In this document: positions 7,779 through 16,365 of the stretch, one piece after another
How positions within the stretch are numbered: position 1 is the first letter of the stretch
Layout of the letters: the number at the start of each line of letters is the position of its first letter
Assembly: GCF_013359685.1 (NCBI RefSeq)
Contig: NZ_JABFMV010000001.1
Location: 500,858 to 564,857 of the forward strand
Origin: Leifsonia sp. C5G2
GTDB lineage: Bacteria > Actinomycetota > Actinomycetes > Actinomycetales > Microbacteriaceae
Direction of reading: 5' to 3'
Length of the DNA stretch: 64,000 bases
Translations under genes and position numbers: made by a program
The notes under the pieces: generated by a model
What the model was told of the DNA's origin: nothing
Seen by the model: the letters and a program-made list of their open reading frames with translations, nothing else
Databases searched by the model: none

Positions 7779-8966
7779 GTGGCCACGACCGTCTATGACG
7801 TCACCACTTGGACCGGTTCGGCTGTGTCGCCGTTCACCGACATCGGCGCCGTCATCAACGACATCATCGCCGACATCCACGCTCATCAGACCACTCAGAC
7901 GACGCGACCCGGCGCCGTCATCTACATCCCGCCGGGGCATTACACCTTGCAGACGACGGTGAACATCGACGTCAGCTTCCTCACCATCAAGGGCTCCGGT
8001 CATGGCTTCATGTCCGAAGCGGTGCGCGACGACAGCATCACAGGGGCGTGGGTGGAGACCCTGCCAGGATCCAGCCATGTCCAGATCGCCAATGCGAATC
8101 AGGTGGGCTTCTCCGTGAATCGATCGGGCACTCCCGGAACGAACGGACGCCTGGACGGCATCGTCTTCCAGGACTTCTGCATCGACGGCGTCAGCGCGTC
8201 GAAGCCGTACCTTCCCGGCAACGGCAAGACCGGCATCAACGTCCAGTACGACACCGACTCCCTGCGGATCGAAGGCATGGGGTTCGTCTACCTGGCGCAC
8301 GCCATCGTCGCCCGCAATGCCGACGCCTTCAACATCACGAACAACTTCATCACCGAGTGCGGCAGCTGCATCGAGATGGTCAACAGCTCCGTCGTCGGGA
8401 AGATCACCAACAACTACCTCATCGCGCCGTGGGCGGGATTCTCGATCTTCATGGAGAACAACGACGGCGTCCTGATCTCCGGGAACAGCATCCTGTGGGG
8501 CGCGAGGATCCAGTTCAAGAACGTGAATCACGCCGCGATCACCAGCAACAAGTTCGTCAGCAACTTCTCCGGGATGATCGTCCACGAGACCGCCTGCAGC
8601 CAGAATCTGATCTCCGCGAATCAGTTCAACCGGATCTTCGGCGACGGCGGACCCGCGCGCAACGACGATCTCTACGGCATGGTCCAGATCAACGGAATCG
8701 AGAACTCCGTGACCTCGAACTCGTTCTCCCTCAATGTGCCGACCGCCAGCGTCGTTCCCGCCGGCGCCAAGCCGACCATCATCCTGGTGAAAGGAGGGGA
8801 TCGGAACTTCCTCGCGACCAATCTGATCTCGGCGAATCAGGCCGTGCAGGTGGTCATCGACAGCTCCTCGACGAACACCAAGGTGCTGTTCTCGGCCAGG
8901 ACCGACCAGCTTCAGGACGCCGCACCGAGCGGCCAGACCTCGCTCGTGGCGACACCCGGCGCCTGA
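7779..8966 (+). CDS. GH91 inulin fructotransferase / DFA-III hydrolase family enzyme
   Basis: The 395-residue protein starts at GTG 7779 with AAGGAG six bases before it. From TVYDVTTW onward it follows the GH91 right-handed beta-helix family: IGAVINDIIADI, the RPGA-x-IYIPPG segment, LTIKGSGHGF, GIVFQDFCIDGV and GMGFVYLAHA. The Asp of NADAF (D182) and Glu of TECG (E193) keep the 11-residue spacing I recall for the catalytic pair of this family. GH91 members convert inulin ends to difructose anhydride (DFA) I or III, or hydrolyse DFA III. As annotated it lacks a signal peptide, which favours a cytoplasmic DFA-III hydrolase; in-frame fusion to the preceding Tat leader would favour a secreted transferase. 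The product cannot be decided from sequence. Confidence 0.88.
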   Translation: MATTVYDVTTWTGSAVSPFTDIGAVINDIIADIHAHQTTQTTRPGAVIYIPPGHYTLQTTVNIDVSFLTIKGSGHGFMSEAVRDDSITGAWVETLPGSSHVQIANANQVGFSVNRSGTPGTNGRLDGIVFQDFCIDGVSASKPYLPGNGKTGINVQYDTDSLRIEGMGFVYLAHAIVARNADAFNITNNFITECGSCIEMVNSSVVGKITNNYLIAPWAGFSIFMENNDGVLISGNSILWGARIQFKNVNHAAITSNKFVSNFSGMIVHETACSQNLISANQFNRIFGDGGPARNDDLYGMVQINGIENSVTSNSFSLNVPTASVVPAGAKPTIILVKGGDRNFLATNLISANQAVQVVIDSSSTNTKVLFSARTDQLQDAAPSGQTSLVATPGA

Positions 8967-8975
8967 CGAACGCCC

Positions 8976-9010
8976 AAGGGGCCTCTCGAGGAATGTCTCG
9001 GAGGCCCCTT
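8976..9010. terminator. Bidirectional hairpin between GH91 and the importer operon
   Basis: Arms aaggggcctc (8976-8985) and gaggcccctt (9001-9010) form a 10-bp stem between two convergent genes. The loop itself contains further partial pairing. Position suits termination in both directions. Confidence 0.65.
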
Positions 9011-9048
9011 CGGCGTCTCCCGGCGGCCGGCGGCCGCCCGCAGCCCGA

Positions 9049-9951
9049 TCAGCCCTTGACGGCGCCGACGGTCATCCCCGCGATCACGTGGCGCTGGAAG
9101 ATGGCGTAGATGACGAGCTGAGGCAGGAGGACGAGCGTCGCCGCCGCCATCATCCCGCCGTAGTCGACGGTGTACTGACCCTGGAACCGCGAGACGGCGA
9201 GAGACACGGTCACCATGTCGGGATTGTTGATCAGGATCGAGGCGAACGGGAACTCGTTGAACACGTACACGACGTTGAAGATGAGGATCGTCGCGATGAC
9301 GGGGCGCATGAGGGGCAGCACCACGGACCAGCAGAGCCGCCAGAGCCCCACCCCGTCGATGATGGCGGCCTCTTCGATCTCGGGCGGGAACTGGCGCAGG
9401 AATCCTGTCATCAGAAGGGTGTTGAACGGGATGGACACGGCGATGTACGGGATGATGAGCGCCGCGTAGCTGCCGAAGATCCCCAGTGCGAGGTCGAGAC
9501 GGTACACCGGGAACAAGAGGATGTAGACCGGTACGGCAAGACCCGCGAGGAGGTAGAACCGGACCGACGATTGCGCTTTGGGGCGGCGGAACACCATCCG
9601 GGTCAGGGCGTACGCCGACATGAACGAGATCGCGGTGCCGACCGTGACGGAGACCACGGCGATGAGGATCGTGTTCCCGTACATGCGCAGCAGCGGGAGG
9701 GCGTTCGCCGCGTTCAGGTAGTTGTCGAAGGTCAGGTGGTTGAGCGAGAACGGATCGGTGAGGATGTTCGCGCTCGGCTGGAAGGACAGCAACACGATCC
9801 ACAGCAGGGGCAGCACGATCAGGAACGTGATCAGATACGCGACGATCCCGACGATGACACCCGTGCGCCGGCTCTTGCGCCCCCGCGCCGGGGCGAGGGA
9901 TCGCGGGCTGTCGGTGACGGCGTCTGCGATGACGTCGATGTCGGTCGTCAT
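9049..9951 (-). CDS. CUT1 ABC sugar permease, MalG type (fructan importer)
   Basis: The 300-residue inner-membrane protein has six hydrophobic segments and the ATPase-docking EAA loop (EEAAIIDGVG and, further on, LPLMRP). The C-terminus FQRHVIAGMTVGAVKG is typical of MalG-like subunits. It starts at ATG 9951 in an ATGA overlap with the upstream permease and is the last gene of the binding protein-MalF-MalG operon running leftwards from 12193. No ATPase gene is in the operon; such actinobacterial importers commonly use a shared MsiK-like ATPase encoded elsewhere. Confidence 0.92.
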   Translation of the reverse strand: MTTDIDVIADAVTDSPRSLAPARGRKSRRTGVIVGIVAYLITFLIVLPLLWIVLLSFQPSANILTDPFSLNHLTFDNYLNAANALPLLRMYGNTILIAVVSVTVGTAISFMSAYALTRMVFRRPKAQSSVRFYLLAGLAVPVYILLFPVYRLDLALGIFGSYAALIIPYIAVSIPFNTLLMTGFLRQFPPEIEEAAIIDGVGLWRLCWSVVLPLMRPVIATILIFNVVYVFNEFPFASILINNPDMVTVSLAVSRFQGQYTVDYGGMMAAATLVLLPQLVIYAIFQRHVIAGMTVGAVKG

Positions 9952-10820
9952 GCTGCGGCCTCCTTTCGGCGCACGGCGACGAGGTAACCGAGCGAGACCA
10001 GGGCGCCGAGGATGGTGATGATGACGGCGAGGGCCATTCCGTAGCCGTACTGCTGGTTGGTGAAGGTGACGTAGTACATGTAGCTGACCAGGGTCTCGGA
10101 GCGGTGCACGGGGCCGCCGCCGGTGAGCATGTAGACGAGCTCGAAGATCTTGAAGACGTTGGTGATCATCAAGATGGTCACGATCGCGAAGGTCTCGCGC
10201 ATCATCGGGATCGTGATGAAGCGGATCTGCTGCCAGCCGGTCGCGCCGTCGAGAGCGCTGGCCTCCATGACGTCGGCAGGCAGCATCTGGAGCCCGGCGT
10301 AGAAGATCGTCATCGCGAAGCCGATGCTGCTCCAGATGAACACGATCGCCACCGAGATCGGAGTGAGATAGTCTCCACCGATCCACTGGATGGGCGTGCC
10401 CCCGAGAGCGGCGAGCACGCGGTTGAGGAGCCCGATCTTCGGATCGAGGATGAAGACCCAGATCAGGCCCACCAGGATCGGCGCGATGATGGCCGGGCCG
10501 AACACCAGGGCGCGGAGCACCCCTCGGCCGGGAATCGCGCGCTTGAGGAGAAGCGCCAGAGCGAACGAGGCCGGGATCAGGATCACGAGCGCCACGACGA
10601 GGATGACGATGGTGTTCTGCAAGGACTGCCAGAAGAAGGGGTCCGCGAGCAGTGCCGCATAGTTGTCGAACCCGATCCACGAGGGATCCCCGAATCCCTG
10701 GAAGCGGCTGAAGCTGAAGACCCCGGAGTAGATCACGGGGTAGACGACGAACATCGTGAAGACGATGAGGGCCGGTGCGAGCATGACCAGGATCTTCCAG
10801 CGGCTGCTGACCCAGTTCAT
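9948..10820 (-). CDS. CUT1 ABC sugar permease, MalF type (fructan importer)
   Basis: The 290-residue permease starts at ATG 10820, with AAGGAG seven bases upstream on the reverse strand. Hydrophobic segments begin at about residue 9 (ILVMLAPALIVF), and the EAA loop reads MEASALDGATGW with the downstream IPMM. Its stop overlaps the MalG start. With the MalG partner it forms the membrane channel for the sugar delivered by the binding protein at 10874-12193. Confidence 0.92.
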   Translation of the reverse strand: MNWVSSRWKILVMLAPALIVFTMFVVYPVIYSGVFSFSRFQGFGDPSWIGFDNYAALLADPFFWQSLQNTIVILVVALVILIPASFALALLLKRAIPGRGVLRALVFGPAIIAPILVGLIWVFILDPKIGLLNRVLAALGGTPIQWIGGDYLTPISVAIVFIWSSIGFAMTIFYAGLQMLPADVMEASALDGATGWQQIRFITIPMMRETFAIVTILMITNVFKIFELVYMLTGGGPVHRSETLVSYMYYVTFTNQQYGYGMALAVIITILGALVSLGYLVAVRRKEAAA

Positions 10821-10837
10821 CGATTCACTCCTTCGGA

Positions 10838-10868
10838 AGCGGGTGGGGCTTGTAGGGCCCCACCCGCT
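10838..10868 (-). terminator. Intercistronic hairpin between binding-protein and permease genes
   Basis: A perfect 12-bp stem (10838-10849 with 10857-10868, seven-base loop) lies in the short gap after the binding-protein stop. In importer operons such hairpins commonly let more binding protein than permease be made, by partial termination or by protecting the upstream mRNA. Confidence 0.6.
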
Positions 10869-10873
10869 GTTGA

Positions 10874-12193
10874 CTACTTGGTGTTTGCGTCGAGCGCCTT
10901 CTGCACGAGCTCGAGGGCGGCCTGCGGTGCGAGCTGACCCTGGATGACGCCGTAGATGCTGTCGTACATGGCGTTCGCCACGGGGGTGGGGACCAGCAGG
11001 TCCGGCTGCGATTGCGGGCTGGTGACCCCGTCGGCCTTGGTCGCGTCGAGCGCGGCCTTCAGTGCACTCTGCTTGGTCGCATCCAGCTTGGCCTCGTAGG
11101 TGGTCACCGGGGGCTGGCCATTGTCGACGAGGATCTGCTGCGCTTCGTCGCTGTAGTAGAAGCTGAGGAACTTCGTGACCGCCGCCAGCTTCGCCTTGTC
11201 GTCGCCGACCTTGTGGCTGACGGCGAACGGGGCGGATGCGACGTTCATGATGATGTTCTGCTTCCCGACGCCGTCGCTGAACTCGGGACCCTTCCAGAAG
11301 TCGACGTTGCCGGCCAGCGCGGAGGACTGGATGGCGCTGGAGGCCCACACGCCGGCGTCGAGCATCGCGGCCTTGCCGCTGGTGAACTGGTCGACGGCCT
11401 GCTGATACGTCTGCGTCGAGACGTTCGAGGGGAAGGCTCCCGCCTTGCGCAGTTCGTCGATGTGCTCGTACAGCTTCAGGAAGTCGCCGTTGGTGTACTT
11501 GGTCGAGCCGTCGAGCAGCCCCTTGACCTTCTCTTCGTACCCGAACCGGTCGAGCATCGTGAGGAAGCTCCACACGCTGAACGCCGACTGGTTGGCGCCG
11601 TCCGAGATCGTGGTGATGCCCTTGGCATTCAGCGCTTTGGCGGTGGCGACGAGGTCGTCGAAGGTCTTGGGCGCCGTCAGGCCGTTGTCGTCGAGGATCT
11701 TCTTGTTGATCCACAGCCCCGTCAGCAGGCCCTGGTAAGGCACACCGTAGATGACGTCGCCGGCCGAGAAGTTCTTGACCGTGCTCGCGGGGAACTTGTC
11801 GGTCAGCTTCTGGTCCTTGAGGAGGGGCGCGAGGTCGAGCAGCTTGCCCGCCTTCTGCATCTCTTCCGCGGTGGACTTGTACACCCAGAAGATGTCGGGG
11901 AGCGTATCGCTCTGCGCTGCGACGGAGAGCTTCTGCAGGTGCTCGGCGACCGCCTCGCCCGAGACGGTGACCCGGATGTTCGGGTTCTCCTTCTCGAATG
12001 CCTGAACGATCGCCCACGTAGCCGGGTCGGCGGTCTTGACGTCGGGGTTCTGCATGGACAGGGTGATCTCGGTCTTGCCATTCGCCGAGGCGCCTGAGCC
12101 GCAACCGGTGAGGACAAGCGCTGACGCCGCGAGTGCGGCTGCTCCGACGAGAACGCGTCCGAGTCTGCGCGAGGCTGTGTGTCGCACGTTCAT
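10874..12193 (-). CDS. Extracellular sugar-binding lipoprotein of the fructan importer
   Basis: The 439-residue protein has a lipoprotein signal: basic RRLGR, a hydrophobic core and the lipobox LTGC at about residue 30. The mature part is a family 1 extracellular solute-binding protein, with a strand at TEITLSMQNPD and the usual closed-cleft segments. It should bind short fructans or difructose anhydrides and deliver them to the two permeases encoded downstream; the ligand assignment rests only on its neighbours and shared operators. Two fructan operators stand directly upstream. Confidence 0.92.
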   Translation of the reverse strand: MNVRHTASRRLGRVLVGAAALAASALVLTGCGSGASANGKTEITLSMQNPDVKTADPATWAIVQAFEKENPNIRVTVSGEAVAEHLQKLSVAAQSDTLPDIFWVYKSTAEEMQKAGKLLDLAPLLKDQKLTDKFPASTVKNFSAGDVIYGVPYQGLLTGLWINKKILDDNGLTAPKTFDDLVATAKALNAKGITTISDGANQSAFSVWSFLTMLDRFGYEEKVKGLLDGSTKYTNGDFLKLYEHIDELRKAGAFPSNVSTQTYQQAVDQFTSGKAAMLDAGVWASSAIQSSALAGNVDFWKGPEFSDGVGKQNIIMNVASAPFAVSHKVGDDKAKLAAVTKFLSFYYSDEAQQILVDNGQPPVTTYEAKLDATKQSALKAALDATKADGVTSPQSQPDLLVPTPVANAMYDSIYGVIQGQLAPQAALELVQKALDANTK

Positions 12194-12233
12194 CTCCTTT
12201 GATGGAAGTTCGGGTAATAAGTTGTTCGAATCA

Positions 12234-12291
12234 TCGAAACGTTTGCGTCAAACGTTTGTCACACACTATGGCGGGCCAGAGCGCGTGTCAA
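12234..12291 (-). promoter_or_regulatory. Importer promoter with tandem LacI operators
   Basis: On the reverse strand TTGACA (12291-12286), exactly 17 bases and TAGTGT (12268-12263) form a strong promoter. Immediately after the -10 come two operators, tcaaacgtttgtc (12248-12260) and tcgaaacgtttgc (12234-12246), with centres 14 bases apart. Two adjacent sites could bind two dimers or one copy of each LacI paralogue. Confidence 0.75.
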
Positions 12292-12299
12292 CAAACAAT

Positions 12300-13301
12300 T
12301 CACGGCGCGTAGCCCTCCGTCGACTCGCGGAGCTCCAGGGTCTGATGAAGGCGGAGTGTGCGCGGGCTCGCATCGGGAGCCGCAAGGCGGTCGCCGAGAA
12401 GCCCGACGGCTGCGACGCCCATGTCGAAGGCGGGCTGGCGCACGGTCGTGATCCCCGGCCGGAACAGGTCGGAATCGCTGAACCCGTCGAAGGTCGCGAA
12501 CGAGACCCCCTCCGGCGTGCTCAGCCCGGCCTCCGCCAGCGCCCGCAGCCCCACGACGGCGAGCGGGGTGCTGCACGCGATCACTGCGGTGTACCGCTCC
12601 TGCTTCAGCGCTTCGGCCATGCGCGATTGCAGGTGCCCGTCGTCTCGACCGGTGAGCACGAGCTGCTCCTGCTCCGGCAGCTGCGCGTCCCTGATCCCGT
12701 CGAGGAACCCGTCGAGCCGCTCCTTGAGCGCAGGGACCCGCGTGTCCCCGGCGAGGATCGCCAGGCGGGCATGCCCCTGGGCGACCAGGTGCCGGGTCAG
12801 TCGCCGCATCGAATCGCGGTTGTCGGCACCCACCTGATCGAGAAGCGCTTCGGGGAAGAGCCGGTCGAGGAGGACCACGGGGGTCTTCTCGCTTTCCAGC
12901 TGCTCCATGAGCCCGGGGGTGGATCCTGCGGCGCGCGCGAGGATGAGTCCGTCGATCCGCCGCTCGAGCAGAGTGGTGATCGCCCGCTGCTCCCGATCGG
13001 CGTCCTCGCCGGAGTTCGCCAGGAGCAGCGTCAAGCCGCGTTCGGCAGCGGCCTGCTCCACTCCGTGGACCATCTCCGCGAAGGCCGGCTCGCCGGCCGC
13101 GGAGACGACCAGCCCGATGCTGTCCGTCTTCGAACGCCTCATCGCCCGGGCCAGTGTGTCCTGCCGGTATCCGGTCTGCTCGATGGCGGAGAGGACGCGG
13201 CGACGGGTCCCCTTCTCCACATTGCGCGTCCCGTTGAGCACGTGGGACACCGTCGAGATGGAAACACCAGCGATCCGGGCGACATCGACCATCGTGGCCA
13301 T
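12300..13301 (-). CDS. LacI family transcriptional regulator of the fructan locus (copy B)
   Basis: The 333-residue protein starts at ATG 13301 (MATMVDVARIAGV), with GGAGG upstream at a normal distance. Its helix-turn-helix VSISTVSHVLNGTRNVEKG and hinge YRQDTLARAMRRSKTDS are almost the same as in the regulator at 3737. The sensor domain ends with ATFDGFSDSDLFRPGITTVRQP. It sits between the importer operon and the GH172-GH32 operon, both of which carry its expected operators. The pair probably arose by duplication; different effector pockets would let them respond to different fructan products. Confidence 0.92.
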   Translation of the reverse strand: MATMVDVARIAGVSISTVSHVLNGTRNVEKGTRRRVLSAIEQTGYRQDTLARAMRRSKTDSIGLVVSAAGEPAFAEMVHGVEQAAAERGLTLLLANSGEDADREQRAITTLLERRIDGLILARAAGSTPGLMEQLESEKTPVVLLDRLFPEALLDQVGADNRDSMRRLTRHLVAQGHARLAILAGDTRVPALKERLDGFLDGIRDAQLPEQEQLVLTGRDDGHLQSRMAEALKQERYTAVIACSTPLAVVGLRALAEAGLSTPEGVSFATFDGFSDSDLFRPGITTVRQPAFDMGVAAVGLLGDRLAAPDASPRTLRLHQTLELRESTEGYAP

Positions 13302-13407
13302 AGAGGCCTCCACTCCTGAAAATCCGTAACCGATTTGCGCAAAGGTACCGCACTTGCGGCAATCGGACGAGAAAACCAGGAAACGCGGGCGATGCGGCGG
13401 ACGGATG

Positions 13408-13458
13408 TTGCAATTCGGAGAGCCGGTGGCTACCGTTTCCAGATACAAACGTTTCGAT
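13408..13458 (+). promoter_or_regulatory. Promoter and LacI operator of the GH172-GH32 operon
   Basis: TTGCAA (13408-13413), 17 bases and TACCGT (13431-13436) make a plausible promoter. The operator tacaaacgtttcgat (13444-13458) starts seven bases after the -10, the same arrangement as at 4818 and 12234. Confidence 0.65.
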
Positions 13459-13506
13459 GGCACAGCGGCCATCGGGGAGAAGCCAGTTCATGGCCTGGGA
13501 AGGACG

Positions 13507-14862
13507 ATGATGACCGACATGACACCGCCGGCAGGGATGCTCGGAGACCTGACGAGAGCGCGGAAGGCGAAGTCCGCGCGCGCGTCGAGCTTCGACCAGT
13601 CGGGCCGTAACCGCGACAACTGGATCGTCATGCCGGGCGAGGAGCGCGTTCTCGCCGACATCGAGGGCCCCGGGTTCATCACCCACATCTGGATGACGCA
13701 GTCCTGCAGGATCCAGCCGGGCCCAGGGCAGATCGATCCGAACGTGGTCGGCGTGCCGATGCTCGAGATCCACAACGCTCTCGGCGTGAGCTGGGAGGTG
13801 GTCGATGCGGACTACTACCGCAAGGTCGTGCTGAAGATGTACTGGGACGATCAGGACACCCCGAGCGTCATCGCCCCCCTCGGAGACTTCTTCGGGCTGA
13901 TGAACTCCCTCTCCGGATCCTACGAGTCCCTCCCGCTCTCGGTCTCCGCCAAGGAGCCGGAGCTGCACTCGTTCGGGGGCAGCGCCGCGTTCAACAGCTA
14001 CTTCCGGATGCCCTTCAACCGCCGTGCCCGGATCGTGGTCGAGAACCAGAACGACATCCCCTACCTCCAGTACTTCTACATCGACTACGAGCTCGTGAAG
14101 GAACCGCTTCCCGAGGACACGGTCTACTTCCACGCCCACTGGCGGCGCGCTCTGCCGTCCGGGTGGGGACCGGACCTGCAGGCCAACAGCATCGAGACCA
14201 CCGTGCCGAACCTCGACGGGAAGGACAACTACGTCGCTCTGGAGACGGAGGGGCGCGGCCACTACGTCGGATGCACCCTCGCCGTCCGGCACTTCCAGGG
14301 TTCGTGGTGGGGCGAAGGCGACGACATGATCTTCATCGACGACGACACCTGGCCGCCGAGCCTGCATGGAACCGGTATGGAGGACTACTTCGGTCACGCC
14401 TGGGGCATGCAGCACAACGACTACCTGTTCAACGGCACCATCGTCCACGAAGAGGACGTCCCCGGCTTCCACCACTCGTACCGCTTCCACATCGCCGATC
14501 CGGTCCGCTTCGAGAAGCGGATCAAGGTGACGTTCGAGCACGGTCACGGGAACCACCTGTCGGACGAGTGGTCCTCGACCGCCTACTGGTACCAGACGCT
14601 GCCCTCACCGGTCCTCTCCATCCCCGACGTCGAGGAGCGTCTCCCGCTCCGCCCGGTGGATCGCGTGATCGCGGCGCCGCTGCCGGAGCTGACGGACGTG
14701 CAGCGTGCGGCCAGGGACGCGGCCGCGGCTCGCATGCAGGACTTCGTCGCCAAGCGGGAAGCGTTGCGCGCGGAACGCCGAGCGGAGACGGACAGCTGGG
14801 AGCGCGGCAACGCCGAGATCGCGCGCGACGTGCGTCGCCGTTACGACGAGAGCGGGTCCTGA
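13507..14862 (+). CDS. GH172 family (DUF2961) enzyme, probable difructose anhydride hydrolase or alpha-D-fructofuranosidase
   Basis: The 451-residue protein (ATG 13507; ATG 13510 equally possible, GGAAGG upstream) has the DUF2961 core: FITHIWMTQ near the start, then WWGEGDDMIFID and GTGMEDYFGHAWGMQ. The Glu of GEGD (E270) and the Glu of the G-T-G-x-E-D-Y motif (E292) are the likely catalytic acids by analogy with the family. GH172 was founded on a Bifidobacterium dentium difructose dianhydride I synthase/hydrolase, and other members are arabinofuranosidases. There is no signal peptide, so it acts inside the cell. Its fructan neighbours favour opening of an imported difructose anhydride. Confidence 0.85.
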   Translation: MMTDMTPPAGMLGDLTRARKAKSARASSFDQSGRNRDNWIVMPGEERVLADIEGPGFITHIWMTQSCRIQPGPGQIDPNVVGVPMLEIHNALGVSWEVVDADYYRKVVLKMYWDDQDTPSVIAPLGDFFGLMNSLSGSYESLPLSVSAKEPELHSFGGSAAFNSYFRMPFNRRARIVVENQNDIPYLQYFYIDYELVKEPLPEDTVYFHAHWRRALPSGWGPDLQANSIETTVPNLDGKDNYVALETEGRGHYVGCTLAVRHFQGSWWGEGDDMIFIDDDTWPPSLHGTGMEDYFGHAWGMQHNDYLFNGTIVHEEDVPGFHHSYRFHIADPVRFEKRIKVTFEHGHGNHLSDEWSSTAYWYQTLPSPVLSIPDVEERLPLRPVDRVIAAPLPELTDVQRAARDAAAARMQDFVAKREALRAERRAETDSWERGNAEIARDVRRRYDESGS

Positions 14863-14864
14863 TC

Positions 14865-16163
14865 ATGCGCCCTCGTTTCCACTTCACCGCCGAGAGCGGG
14901 TGGATCAACGATCCTCACGGCATCACGTTCAGGGACGGGCAGTACCACGTCTTCTACCAGTACGTGCCGGGCCAGACCGTGTGGGGCCCGAACTGCCACT
15001 GGGGGCATGCGGTCGGTCCCGACCTGCTCTCGCTGAACGAGCTGCCGGTCGCGATCGCCCCCGGCGACGGCGACGACGGCATCTGGACCGGCTCGCTCGT
15101 GACCGACGACGACGGCAGGACGGTCGCGTTCTACACGAGCACGGCGCGTCCCGACATCGGCATCGGCCGCGTCCGGCAGGCTTCGCCGGCAGATGCGGAT
15201 TGGATCGAATGGTCGAAGGGGCCTTTCGTCGCCGACGCACCGAAAGACCTGGACATCATCGCCTACCGCGACCCCTTCGTCCGGCGCGAAGGGGAGTGCT
15301 GGCGGATGATCGTGGGAGCCGGCCTCCGCGACGGGACCGCGACGGCGCTCTCGTACATCTCCACCGACCTCGATCACTGGACGTACTCCGGCATCGCCCT
15401 CCAGCGCTCCACCACCGAGACGGCCGACGTGTGGATGGGCGCCCTCTGGGAGTGCCCGCAGATCTTCGACCTCGACGGCAAGGCCGTGATGGTGTCCTCC
15501 GTATGGGACGACGATGTTCTGCACTACGCCGGCTACGCGATCGGCAGCTACACCGACGGGGTCTTCCATCCCGAGACCTGGGGACGCTTGACCTACGGGG
15601 ACAGCTACTACGCGCCCTCCCTCTTCACCGACGCGGACGGCCACCCGTGCCTCGTGTTCTGGATGCGCGGCATCGGCGGCGCGGAGCAGGGGTGGGCCAG
15701 CGCCCACAGTGTGCCGCATCGACTTTCGATCCAGGGCGGCCGGCTCGTCGCCACGCCTCACCCGGACGTGACCGCCCGCCGTTCGTCGCAAGCCGGAGGC
15801 GCGTCGGTCCAGGGGCTCGCCGCCGACATCCTCTGGAACGGCGACGGCGTCCTGACCGTGGCGAGCGGCGGCGTCGATGTCGTCGCTCTCGACCGCGTGG
15901 GTCCCTCACTCAGCGTGCGGCTGGGTGCGGAGGCGACGCCGATCCCCGTGTCCGGCGAGGTCCGGGTGGTGCTCGACGGTCCCATCCTGGAGGTCTCGAG
16001 CGCTTCCGGGATCTTCGGGGCGCGGATCGAGCCGGAAGGGGACGAGCTCACGGTCACCGCCACGGGGGCGGGCCCTCTGCGGGTCCACGCGCTCGAGGCA
16101 GGGCCGGAGCGTGACGCCGAGGTCGGCCTCACGACCGGGGGAACCGTCGTGTCGCGAGCCTGA
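14865..16163 (+). CDS. Cytoplasmic GH32 beta-fructofuranosidase
   Basis: The 432-residue enzyme starts at ATG 14865, two bases after the GH172 stop. It has no signal peptide. GH32 motifs are complete: WINDPHG with nucleophile D16, YRDPF with D136, and WECPQ with acid/base E196. A C-terminal beta-sandwich follows from about residue 300. It should hydrolyse sucrose-like or inulobiose-like saccharides delivered by the importer and by the GH91/GH172 enzymes, releasing fructose. No fructokinase is encoded in the window. Confidence 0.92.
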   Translation: MRPRFHFTAESGWINDPHGITFRDGQYHVFYQYVPGQTVWGPNCHWGHAVGPDLLSLNELPVAIAPGDGDDGIWTGSLVTDDDGRTVAFYTSTARPDIGIGRVRQASPADADWIEWSKGPFVADAPKDLDIIAYRDPFVRREGECWRMIVGAGLRDGTATALSYISTDLDHWTYSGIALQRSTTETADVWMGALWECPQIFDLDGKAVMVSSVWDDDVLHYAGYAIGSYTDGVFHPETWGRLTYGDSYYAPSLFTDADGHPCLVFWMRGIGGAEQGWASAHSVPHRLSIQGGRLVATPHPDVTARRSSQAGGASVQGLAADILWNGDGVLTVASGGVDVVALDRVGPSLSVRLGAEATPIPVSGEVRVVLDGPILEVSSASGIFGARIEPEGDELTVTATGAGPLRVHALEAGPERDAEVGLTTGGTVVSRA

Positions 16164-16181
16164 TCGTAGGCCCCCGACGCG

Positions 16182-16221
16182 GGAGTCGCAGCCTCCGGAA
16201 GAGACCGGAGGCTGCGACTCC
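16182..16221 (+). terminator. Terminator hairpin after the GH172-GH32 operon
   Basis: A perfect 17-bp inverted repeat (16182-16198 and 16205-16221, six-base loop) lies 18 bases after the GH32 stop and closes the fructan locus. Confidence 0.85.
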
Positions 16222-16260
16222 TGGCGCGCTACTGCCGCGCGGCAGCCGTGAGCGTTCCGC

Positions 16261-16323
16261 TTGACCTTGCGTTCGACACCCGATACAGTCACCTCATCGC
16301 AAACTAGTTTGCAAACAGTTTGC
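16261..16323 (+). promoter_or_regulatory. Promoter and double operator of the riboside operon
   Basis: TTGACC (16261-16266), 17 bases and TACAGT (16284-16289) form the promoter. It is followed by gcaaactagtttgc (16299-16312) and gcaaacagtttgc (16311-16323), two palindromic LacI-type sites sharing two bases. The downstream LacI gene is the first gene, so the operon is probably autoregulated. Confidence 0.75.
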
Positions 16324-16365
16324 ATTGAATTGGGAAGCATTTTCCGAGGTCGACGGGGATCGAAC

